Assembly: GCA_005880605.1 (NCBI GenBank)
Contig: VBIS01000167.1
Location: 1-16,338, forward strand
Origin: Chloroflexota bacterium
Lineage (GTDB): Bacteria > Chloroflexota > Dormibacteria > CF-121
Direction of reading: 5' to 3'
DNA: 16,338 nucleotides
Of this stretch, positions 9,026-15,380 are shown in pieces. A model generated the notes under the pieces. The model searched no databases. It was not told where the DNA came from and worked only from the letters and a program-made list of their open reading frames with translations. Position numbers and translations under genes: made by a program. Numbering within the stretch: position 1 is the first letter of the stretch; each line of letters opens with the position of its first letter.

Positions 9026-11019
9026 CGCTGGATCTCGGAGCCGACTTCGTCCCGCGCCAGGTCTCCGTCCCGCTTGGAGGACCCGTTGGCGGGGAGGGGC
9101 GGCGCGATCACCGGACGCGTCGACGCGGGACGGCTGATCCCCGCCGCATCGTAGATCTCGTCCTGGTCGAGCGTGTCCTTTTTCAGCACCGCCGCCGCCA
9201 AACGATCGAGGCGGTCGCGGTTTTCCGTGAGCAGCCGAACCGCCTCCCGGTGGCATTCCTCGACGATGCGGCGGACTTCCTCATCGAGCAGCCGGGCGGT
9301 CTCGTCGCTGAAATGCTCTGACGCCGCGCCGTCGCCGGGCTGCGTCAGGTTGATCGGCCCGATCTTCGGCGACATGCCGAAACGCGCCACCATCGAGCGG
9401 GCGACCTGGTTCACCTGCTGGAGGTCGCTCTCCGCGCCCGTCGTCACGGCGCCGTAGGCGACCTCTTCGGCGGCCCGGCCGCCGAGCGCGAGCGAGATCC
9501 GGCCGCGCAGGTACGCCTCCGGATAGTTATATCGGTCGTCGATCGGCTGGCTGTAGGTCGACCCGAGCGAAAGACCGCGCGGCACGATCGTCAGCTTCTT
9601 CACCGGGTCCGCTCCTGGGATCAGCAGGCCCATCAACGCGTGACCCGACTCGTGATACGCGATCAGGCGTCGTTCGTCGGCCCCGAGCACGATTGGTCGG
9701 CGGAGTCCCAGCACCGATCGTTCGATGGCTTCGTCGAAGTCGGCGCGCGTCACCATCTCCTCGCCTTTTCGCGCGGCGATCAGGGCCGCCTCGTTGACGA
9801 TGTTGCGCAGGTCGGCTCCCACGAACCCGGCAGTGGCGCCCGCGATGTCGGCGAGGTCGACGTTGGGCGCTACTTTGACATTCCGGGTGTGGATCCGCAG
9901 GATCGCCTCGCGCCCCGCCTTGTCGGGGGGAGACACCGTCACCCGTCGATCGAACCGTCCGGGTCGCAAGAGCGCCGGGTCGAGCACCTCCGGTCGGTTG
10001 GTGGCCGCCAGCACCACGACATTCTGGTTGGGCGTGAAGCCGTCCATCTCGGTCAGGATTTGGTTCAGTGTCTGCTCCCGCTCGTCGTTGGCGCCAAAGG
10101 TGGCGGACGAGGCGCGCGAGCGGCCGATGGCGTCGAGCTCGTCGATAAAGATGATGCTGGGCGCCGCCGCCTTGGCCTTGGCAAAAAGATCGCGTACGCG
10201 AGACGCGCCCACGCCGACGATGGCTTCCACGAACTCGGATGCCGAGAGGCTGAAGAACGGTCGGTTCGATTCACCGGCGACGGCACGCGCCAGCAAGGTC
10301 TTTCCGGTTCCGGGCGGGCCGACTAATAGCACGCCGTGCGGGATCTGCGCCCCGAGCTTCTGATACTTTTCCGGCGTCTTGAGGAAATCGACGACCTCGG
10401 CCAGGTCCTGCTTGGCTTCGTCGATCCCAGCCACGTCGTTGAAGGTGATTCGGTTCGCCGAATCGGCCGTGTACAGGGTGGCCCGGCTCTGGCCGAAGGC
10501 GCCGAGGATGCCACCCGGACCACCCGCTGTCATCCGCCGGCTCAGGTACAGAAAGCCGCCGATGAGCAGCAGGGCCGGCCCAAAGCTGAGCAGCAGATTG
10601 AGCAGTGGAGATCCGCCGGTGCCGGGAGGTGTCGCGCTGATCGGGACGTTGTGCTGCTGGAGCAGGGTTTCGAGATTGTCGGTGGCGAAGACGGGTCGCT
10701 CGGTCTGAAAGAGCGTGCCGTTCGCCGACCCGTAGGTGACCGGTTTCTTGAAGTCTCCCTGAATGGAGTTGGACTGCGCGGTGATGTCGTTGATGTTGTC
10801 GGCGTTCACCTGCGCGAGGAAGGTCGTATAGGGGACCGTGATCCGCGATGGACCACTCATGAAGACGAAGGTGATCAGGTAATTGAGGGCCAGCAACACG
10901 AGCAGGTAGATCCAGAATCCTCGGCTGCGCCAGAAAGGCGTTGGCCTTGACCCGCTCGCGGTCCCCGATGGCTTTTGGGGTGCCGGAAACAATGGTCGTC
11001 GGTTCTGATTGGAAGCCAC
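9022..11019 (-). CDS. ftsH: ATP-dependent zinc metalloprotease FtsH
   Basis: Membrane-anchored AAA+ protease that degrades misfolded or unassembled membrane proteins and regulatory proteins. The 665 residues show TM1 (about 35-54), an extracytoplasmic domain, TM2 (about 139-160), Walker A GPPGTGKT (234-241), Walker B IIFIDE (289-294), an SRH with arginine fingers R355 and R358, the zinc motif HESGH (456-460; HEAGH in many homologues) and the third ligand region AESDLQQ (D532). The pore loop reads EAIVGVGA, with I267 where E. coli has the aromatic F228. The tail is polar and probably flexible. The start is GTG (11017-11019, reverse strand) behind GAGGGG; an upstream ATG is out of frame. It is divergent from the GlsB-like gene and converges on the BTAD regulator with overlapping stops. 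Confidence 0.96.
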   Translation of the reverse strand: MASNQNRRPLFPAPQKPSGTASGSRPTPFWRSRGFWIYLLVLLALNYLITFVFMSGPSRITVPYTTFLAQVNADNINDITAQSNSIQGDFKKPVTYGSANGTLFQTERPVFATDNLETLLQQHNVPISATPPGTGGSPLLNLLLSFGPALLLIGGFLYLSRRMTAGGPGGILGAFGQSRATLYTADSANRITFNDVAGIDEAKQDLAEVVDFLKTPEKYQKLGAQIPHGVLLVGPPGTGKTLLARAVAGESNRPFFSLSASEFVEAIVGVGASRVRDLFAKAKAAAPSIIFIDELDAIGRSRASSATFGANDEREQTLNQILTEMDGFTPNQNVVVLAATNRPEVLDPALLRPGRFDRRVTVSPPDKAGREAILRIHTRNVKVAPNVDLADIAGATAGFVGADLRNIVNEAALIAARKGEEMVTRADFDEAIERSVLGLRRPIVLGADERRLIAYHESGHALMGLLIPGADPVKKLTIVPRGLSLGSTYSQPIDDRYNYPEAYLRGRISLALGGRAAEEVAYGAVTTGAESDLQQVNQVARSMVARFGMSPKIGPINLTQPGDGAASEHFSDETARLLDEEVRRIVEECHREAVRLLTENRDRLDRLAAAVLKKDTLDQDEIYDAAGISRPASTRPVIAPPLPANGSSKRDGDLARDEVGSEIQR

Positions 11020-11045
11020 AGACCCCTCATTCCGACTCTACACGC

Positions 11046-11075
11046 TTGGCAAAAGCGCTGTCGTCCGCCTATGAT
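11046..11075 (+). promoter_or_regulatory. Sigma-70-type promoter of the GlsB-like gene
   Basis: TTGGCA (11046-11051) and TATGAT (11070-11075) each differ from consensus at one base and are 18 bases apart. The predicted leader is about 30 bases and ends in a TTGGAGG ribosome site before ATG 11114. It lies in the divergent gap with ftsH; no clear opposing promoter was made out. Confidence 0.65.
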
Positions 11076-11113
11076 ACGTTATATCGAAACTACCTCATAT
11101 TTGGAGGCTTGAT

Positions 11114-11398
11114 ATGACACTTACGCATCTGCTCGTCTTGCTCTTGGTGGGGGCGATCGCCGGACTGATCGGGGAACGGCTGGTGAGTCGGGGGATGCCG
11201 GGCGGTCTGATCGGTGCCATCGTCGCGGGCCTGGTCGGCGCCTGGTTGATGGTCGATGTCCTGCATGTCGTCATCGCCCCTGAACTGTCGCTTGGCGGCA
11301 TTCCCGTCCTCTCCGCAATCCTTGGCGCGGCGATCGTCGTCTTATTGTTCAGCTTGGTGGCGGGCGGCAGCTTCGCCCGTGGGTGGCGCCGCTCCTAG
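11114..11398 (+). CDS. GlsB/YeaQ/YmgE-family small membrane protein
   Basis: 94-residue, very hydrophobic protein with three predicted membrane helices (about 4-22, 30-52 and 62-86) and a short basic tail (ARGWRRS). The Gly-rich pattern GAIAGLIGERLVSRGMPGGLIGAIVAGLVGAWL is typical of the so-called transglycosylase-associated (GlsB/YeaQ/YmgE) family, stress-linked membrane proteins of unknown biochemistry. ATG 11114 is set by GGAGG at 11103-11107. It is transcribed alone from a strong promoter and probably terminated by the hairpin 16 bases downstream. Pairing with ftsH across a divergent promoter would fit membrane quality control, but this is inference. Confidence 0.85.
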   Translation: MTLTHLLVLLLVGAIAGLIGERLVSRGMPGGLIGAIVAGLVGAWLMVDVLHVVIAPELSLGGIPVLSAILGAAIVVLLFSLVAGGSFARGWRRS

Positions 11399-11413
11399 TC
11401 GAAATCGTTTCGC

Positions 11414-11448
11414 TCCACCACCTTGTGCAGTTGGCACAAGGTGGTGGA
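11414..11448. terminator. Perfect 15-bp hairpin after the GlsB-like gene
   Basis: TCCACCACCTTGTGC (11414-11428) is perfectly complementary to 11434-11448, with a five-base loop. It starts 16 bases after the stop codon. No T-run follows on either strand, so it is not a textbook intrinsic terminator; it may terminate without a U-tract or protect the mRNA 3' end. Confidence 0.55.
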
Positions 11449-11474
11449 ACCTGAGTCCGCTCACTGACGCGCTC

Positions 11475-11502
11475 GTTAGAGAGTGTTAGAACTTCCCGGG
11501 AA
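11475..11502. promoter_or_regulatory. Direct repeat plus palindrome upstream of the sugar importer
   Basis: GTTAGA occurs at 11475-11480 and 11485-11490, exactly one helical turn apart, followed by the perfect 10-base palindrome TTCCCGGGAA (11493-11502). These lie about 90 bases before the binding-protein start and could be operator sites. A convincing -35/-10 pair was not found nearby. Confidence 0.3.
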
Positions 11503-11572
11503 AACGGCTTTGCGCTTGCGAATTCAATGCCCGAGCCCCCAGAATGATGGTTCCCACTAGCACAAGAACTTC

Positions 11573-11580
11573 AGGAGGGG
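11573..11580 (+). promoter_or_regulatory. Ribosome binding site deciding the binding-protein start
   Basis: AGGAGGGG lies eight bases before TTG 11589. The upstream in-frame ATG 11544 has no such site and would put about 15 polar residues before the lipoprotein signal, so TTG 11589 is preferred. Confidence 0.7.
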
Positions 11581-11588
11581 AAACACAA

Positions 11589-12821
11589 TTGGGCAAACTT
11601 AGATCGTTGACTCTATTCGCGTGCCTCGGCGCGATCGCGATTGTCGCCGCGGCGTGCGGGAACTCGACCGCAGGGACCTCGGCGAGCGCGACCGTACCGG
11701 CGGGTCTCAGCGTCACCTCGTTCGATCAGAGCTTCTCAGTGATGGCGCAGCTCAAGGGGCTGCACGACGCGGGGACCGGGCTCGTTGGGGTGATCCTTCC
11801 CGACACCACGTCGTCGACGCGCTACGTCAACTTCGACGCGCCGTATCTGAAGCAAGCCCTTGATGCGGCTGGCTACAAGTCAAACGAGTACAAGATCGAT
11901 AACGCCGGGGGCGACCCGGCGCAGGAGCTTAACCTCGCCACGGCGGACATCACCGCCGGCGCGAAAGTGCTGGTCTTCGACCCGCTGAACAGCAACGTCG
12001 GCGGCCAGATCCAGCAACTAGCCCAGGGCAAGGGCGTGAAGACCATCAGCTATGACCGTGCCACGTTCACGGGAAGCAATGTCTACTACGTGAGCTTCGA
12101 CAATGTCCAGGTCGGCAAGCTGATCGGCGACGGCTTCCAGAAATGCGTCACGGACTGGGGCGTGTCGAACCCGAAAGTATTCGAGTTGGACGGCGGTCAG
12201 GACACGGACCCGAACGCGGTTTCCTTCGCCCAGGGTTACAACCAGTCGATCTGGAACGACAAGACAACACCGCTGACCGCGGGTAAGACGAACAGCGCGG
12301 GCTACACGCTTGTCGCGGAGAAGATTGCGCCCGGCTGGGACAACGCCGCCGGACAGACTGTCTTCCAGCAGCAATACACCGCCAACCCGAGCATCAACGC
12401 CACGGTCGAGGCGAACGACGGCCTCGCCAACGCGGCCATCACGGTCTTGAAGAACAAGGGTGTCGCCGCGAAGAAGGTCCCGACCACCGGACAGGATGCG
12501 ACCGAGCAAGGCATGGCCAACGTTTTGAAGGGCTACCAGTGCGGATCGGTCTACAAGGCGGTCTATCTCGAGGCCCAGGATGCGGTCGCGCTCGCGACCA
12601 TCCTCCGGGCCGGCCAGACGCCTCCATCCGCATTGCTGAACGGCACGACCTCGCCGCCTTCCGGCGCCGCGGGCAGCCAGCAACCGGCATCATTGCTGGT
12701 GCCGATCTGGGTCACCCCCGCGAACATGAACTCGACCGTGATCAAGGACAAGTTCGTCGACAAGACGCAACTGTGCACCGACGCCGGTGCCGCCGCCTGC
12801 AGCGCAGCGGGCATTAGCTAG
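11589..12821 (+). CDS. XylF-like sugar ABC transporter substrate-binding lipoprotein
   Basis: Periplasmic-binding-protein-fold lipoprotein of the CUT2 (xylose/ribose) group, 410 residues from TTG 11589. The signal peptide is basic GKLR, then a hydrophobic run, then lipobox AAAC with C23 as the lipidated cysteine. Family features include GLVGVILPDTTSSTRYVNFDAPYLKQAL, AGAKVLVFDPLNSNVGGQIQQLA, GVKTISYDRATF, YYVSFDNVQVGKLIGD, ATVEANDGLANAAITVLKNKG and KVPTTGQDATEQGM, as in XylF-type proteins. The sugar cannot be told from sequence; xylose or another pentose is a guess. A C-terminal part with two cysteines (QLCTDAGAAACSAAG) might form a disulfide. The gene leads the transporter set, and a GC hairpin then separates it from the ATPase gene. 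Confidence 0.9.
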   Translation: MGKLRSLTLFACLGAIAIVAAACGNSTAGTSASATVPAGLSVTSFDQSFSVMAQLKGLHDAGTGLVGVILPDTTSSTRYVNFDAPYLKQALDAAGYKSNEYKIDNAGGDPAQELNLATADITAGAKVLVFDPLNSNVGGQIQQLAQGKGVKTISYDRATFTGSNVYYVSFDNVQVGKLIGDGFQKCVTDWGVSNPKVFELDGGQDTDPNAVSFAQGYNQSIWNDKTTPLTAGKTNSAGYTLVAEKIAPGWDNAAGQTVFQQQYTANPSINATVEANDGLANAAITVLKNKGVAAKKVPTTGQDATEQGMANVLKGYQCGSVYKAVYLEAQDAVALATILRAGQTPPSALLNGTTSPPSGAAGSQQPASLLVPIWVTPANMNSTVIKDKFVDKTQLCTDAGAAACSAAGIS

Positions 12822-12829
12822 ATCGGTCG

Positions 12830-12858
12830 TGGCGCCGCCGCCTTCTGCGGCGGCGCCA
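12830..12858. terminator. GC-rich 12-bp intercistronic hairpin after the binding-protein gene
   Basis: Bases 12830-12841 (TGGCGCCGCCGC) pair perfectly with 12847-12858 around a CTTCT loop, nine bases after the stop codon. No T-run follows. Such hairpins between binding-protein and ATPase genes commonly stabilise the abundant upstream mRNA or attenuate read-through. Confidence 0.55.
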
Positions 12859-12876
12859 ACCACCCATCTCACGCGA

Positions 12877-12882
12877 TAGAGT
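12877..12882 (+). promoter_or_regulatory. Putative -10 element for leaderless ATPase transcript
   Basis: TAGAGT fits TANNNT and ends six bases before GTG 12889, the same spacing as TACACT before the xdhC start at 865. There is no convincing Shine-Dalgarno sequence and no clear -35. It would give the ATPase and permease genes their own transcript after the hairpin. Confidence 0.35.
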
Positions 12883-12888
12883 GACGAG

Positions 12889-13701
12889 GTGGGCCAGGTG
12901 ATCAAAGACTCGCCGGCGGGCGAGCCACGGTTCAAGGCCCGGGGCGTTGACAAGCATTTCGGCCCGGTTCAAGCTCTCACCAAGGTCGACCTGGATCTCT
13001 ATGCCGGTCAGGTGACCGCCCTCTGCGGCGATAACGGCGCCGGGAAATCGGTGCTGACCAAGTGTATCGCCGGTATCTACGAGATCGACCACGGTCAATT
13101 CTTCTGGGAGGGGAACCCGGTGCATATCCGCTCCCCACGCGATTCCGCCCGGCTGGGGATCGAGACCGTCTACCAGGACCTCGCGCTGGCCGACAACCTG
13201 GACATCGTGCAGAACATGTTCCTTGGCCGCGAGCGGCTGCGTAGCGGTCTGCTCCACGAGGACGACATGGAGCGCGCTGCGAGCAAAACGCTGGCCGAGC
13301 TTCGCGTCACGACCGTGCGCTCGATCCGGCAGCCGGTGGCGTCACTGTCGGGTGGGCAGCGTCAGTCGGTGGCAGTCGCCAAAGCTGTGATGTGGAATTC
13401 CAAGCTCGTGATGCTGGATGAGCCGACGGCGGCGCTCGGCGTCGTGCAAACCAAGCAGGTGCTCGACCTGATCCGGCGGTTGCGGGACCGCGGCCTTGCC
13501 GTCATGGTGATCTCGCACAACCTGAACGATGTCTTCGAGGTCGCGGACCGGATTGCCGTGGTACACCTCGGCCGGATGGTGGCCCAGGGCCGGGCCTCGG
13601 ACTTCGACCGGCAAACTGTCGTCGATTACATGACCACCGGTGCCTCGAATCGTGCCGGGCAACCAACGGGCGGGGATGGAGCAAAGAGTGGCGCGCGCTG
13701 A
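12889..13701 (+). CDS. Sugar ABC transporter ATP-binding protein (single-domain, CUT2-type)
   Basis: 270-residue ABC ATPase with every catalytic motif: Walker A GDNGAGKS (47-54), Q-loop Q96 in VYQDLAL, signature LSGGQ (153-157), Walker B LVMLDE (173-178) and switch histidine H210. It resembles the first half of XylG/RbsA/FrcA-type proteins. Most CUT2 ATPases are about 500 residues with two fused ABC domains; this one has only one, so a homodimer must power the transporter. The start GTG 12889 lacks a ribosome site and is preceded by a TANNNT element. The tail (GASNRAGQPTGGDGAKSGAR) is disordered. The 3' end overlaps the permease start, implying coupling. Confidence 0.93.
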   Translation: MGQVIKDSPAGEPRFKARGVDKHFGPVQALTKVDLDLYAGQVTALCGDNGAGKSVLTKCIAGIYEIDHGQFFWEGNPVHIRSPRDSARLGIETVYQDLALADNLDIVQNMFLGRERLRSGLLHEDDMERAASKTLAELRVTTVRSIRQPVASLSGGQRQSVAVAKAVMWNSKLVMLDEPTAALGVVQTKQVLDLIRRLRDRGLAVMVISHNLNDVFEVADRIAVVHLGRMVAQGRASDFDRQTVVDYMTTGASNRAGQPTGGDGAKSGAR

Positions 13702-15013
13702 GGCCCCCGAGCAAGCCCAGGATCCGACGGCGGCCGCGGCGGCGGCTACCGAAGTCCCACCGGAACTTGTTGCCCAGTCTCTGAGCGAATGGTTACGCGC
13801 CTGGCTGACCCGTATCCGGAGCGGGGACAGCGGTGTTCTGCCCGTCATCCTGGCGCTGCTCATCATCACGATCGTCTTCCAAGCGATCAGCCCGAATCAC
13901 GTCTTTCTTTCGGCGGGAAACCTCGTCAACCTATTCCAGCAGAGCGCGGTCTTCATGGTGCTGGCGATGGGTGAGATCTTCGTCATCCTCCTCGGCGAGA
14001 TCGACCTCTCGATCGCGTACGCCGGCGGTGTCGGTGCCGCGGTCACGGTGCAGCTAGTGCAGCCGGCCACGACGAAATGGTCCTGGTGGGCTGCCATCAT
14101 CGCGGGGCTCCTGGTCTGCATCCTGATTGGCGCGCTGCAGGGAAGCCTGATCACCCGGCTGCGCCTCTCATCCTTGATCGTCACGCTCGCCGGCCTGCTC
14201 ATCTGGCAGGGGACGATGCTCATCATCCTGGGGCTGGCGTTCTCCGGCTACCCGAGCCTGGCCGGCCTCGACGCAAACCGCCAGGTCCTTTACAACCTCA
14301 TGAATGGAACCATCGACCCGATCATCAGCTGGATCGGGACGGGCGTGATTGTCATCGCCATGGCCGCCTTGCTCTGGTTTGGCGACAGCCGCCGGCGCCG
14401 CAGCGGGCTGGTCGCGCCGCCGGTCAGCTTGACCATCATCAAGATTGCCCTGATCGCGCTGATTTCGACCGCGGTGGTGGCGATCTGCAATGTCAATCGG
14501 GCCGCCTTCGGCACGCTCGCGGGCGTGCCCTGGGTCATTCCCATCGTCCTCGCAGTCTTTCTCGCCTGGATGACGCTGCTTCAGCGAACCAAGTTCGGAC
14601 GCTATGTCTATGCGATTGGTGGTAATCCCGAGGCGGCGCGGCGGGCCGGCATCAATCTTGCCGGCGTTCGAACCCTGTGCTTCATCATTTGCTCCTTCAC
14701 GGCAGGGATCGGCCTCTTGTTGTACGCCTCGTACCTGGGGGGCATGTCAGGCAACATCAACGGTGGCCAGCTCGTCCTCTATGCGATCGCGTCGGTGGTT
14801 CTTGCCGGGACCAGCCTCTTCGGCGGCCGCGGCAAGGTGATCCACGGCATCCTCGGCGGTCTCGTCATCGGCGGCATCTACAACGGCATGGGCCTGCTCG
14901 GCCTGGACGTCCGGTGGCAGTTCATCGTCACCGGCCTCGTGCTCCTGGTCGCGATCACGATCGACTCGCTCTCTCGCCGGAGCGCCACCTCAGGCAGCGT
15001 GGCGCGCGTCTGA
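13688..15013 (+). CDS. Sugar ABC transporter permease (XylH-like, CUT2)
   Basis: Inner-membrane permease of the binding-protein/ATPase set, about 441 residues with roughly ten membrane segments. A cytoplasmic N-terminal region rich in Ala, Glu and Pro precedes the first helix (VLPVILALLIITIVFQAI). The CUT2 hallmark MGEIFVILLGEIDLSIAYAGGVGAAV and the C-terminal IGGNPEAARRAGINLAGVRTLCFIIC and LAGTSLFGGRGKVIHGILGGLVIGGIYNGMGLL are clear. A basic loop (GDSRRRRSG) in the middle matches the larger XylH-type permeases. The start is uncertain: GTG 13688 has GGAG six bases upstream, while ATG 13676 is an in-frame alternative 12 bases earlier. Both overlap the ATPase gene. The 3' end overlaps the convergent membrane-protein gene by 24 bases. 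Confidence 0.93.
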   Translation: MARAEAPEQAQDPTAAAAAATEVPPELVAQSLSEWLRAWLTRIRSGDSGVLPVILALLIITIVFQAISPNHVFLSAGNLVNLFQQSAVFMVLAMGEIFVILLGEIDLSIAYAGGVGAAVTVQLVQPATTKWSWWAAIIAGLLVCILIGALQGSLITRLRLSSLIVTLAGLLIWQGTMLIILGLAFSGYPSLAGLDANRQVLYNLMNGTIDPIISWIGTGVIVIAMAALLWFGDSRRRRSGLVAPPVSLTIIKIALIALISTAVVAICNVNRAAFGTLAGVPWVIPIVLAVFLAWMTLLQRTKFGRYVYAIGGNPEAARRAGINLAGVRTLCFIICSFTAGIGLLLYASYLGGMSGNINGGQLVLYAIASVVLAGTSLFGGRGKVIHGILGGLVIGGIYNGMGLLGLDVRWQFIVTGLVLLVAITIDSLSRRSATSGSVARV

Positions 15014-15376
15014 CTTCGCCGCGGCGAGCAAGACCAGGACCGACACCGGCATCAGGAGGTTCACGAGCACCGGCACCGGGCCTCGGATCGTTCCGATCGG
15101 CAGCAGCGACAGAAGGGCCGTTATTGCGAGGCTCACCATTTCCAGGCCGACCAACCAACGCCAGGCCCAGCGGCGCCCGCGGCTGAGGTTGCGGGCGAGC
15201 CAGAACACTGTCGCGGCCATGAGGATCGTCACCACGGCAAGCACGCGGAGGCCCGGCTCGACGATGGCGAATGGAACGGCGCTCAACCCGGCCATGAGCG
15301 AGAAGCTGGCCTGGACGACCACGAGCACCGAGGCGATTTCGGCAGCACTCCTGTTCGTCGCGGGTGTCTGATTCAC
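14990..15376 (-). CDS. Small four-helix membrane protein of unknown function
   Basis: 128-residue hydrophobic protein I do not recognise. Four membrane segments are likely: about 15-38 (SVLVVVQASFSLMAGLSAVPFAIV), 43-62, 75-95 and 100-118, with a basic cytoplasmic loop LSRGRRWAWRW between the second and third. The start is GTG (15374-15376, reverse strand) with GGGAGGTC eight bases upstream, inside the end of the preceding gene. Only four bases separate it from that gene's stop, so the two form an operon and may act together. The layout resembles generic small membrane proteins; no catalytic residue pattern is visible. Confidence 0.7.
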   Translation of the reverse strand: MNQTPATNRSAAEIASVLVVVQASFSLMAGLSAVPFAIVEPGLRVLAVVTILMAATVFWLARNLSRGRRWAWRWLVGLEMVSLAITALLSLLPIGTIRGPVPVLVNLLMPVSVLVLLAAAKSDARHAA

Positions 15377-15380
15377 CGTG

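Noticed and set aside
9640..10326. Plus-strand open frame opposite ftsH
   Set aside because: It lies opposite the AAA+ and protease regions of ftsH, has no recognisable motif and no ribosome site.
11414..11448. Reading the 15-bp hairpin as a canonical intrinsic terminator
   Set aside because: No T-run follows the stem on either strand, so only a non-canonical terminator or stabilising role is kept.
11544..11588. ATG 11544 as start of the sugar-binding lipoprotein
   Set aside because: It would include the ribosome binding site in the coding region and bury the lipoprotein signal peptide behind about 15 polar residues.
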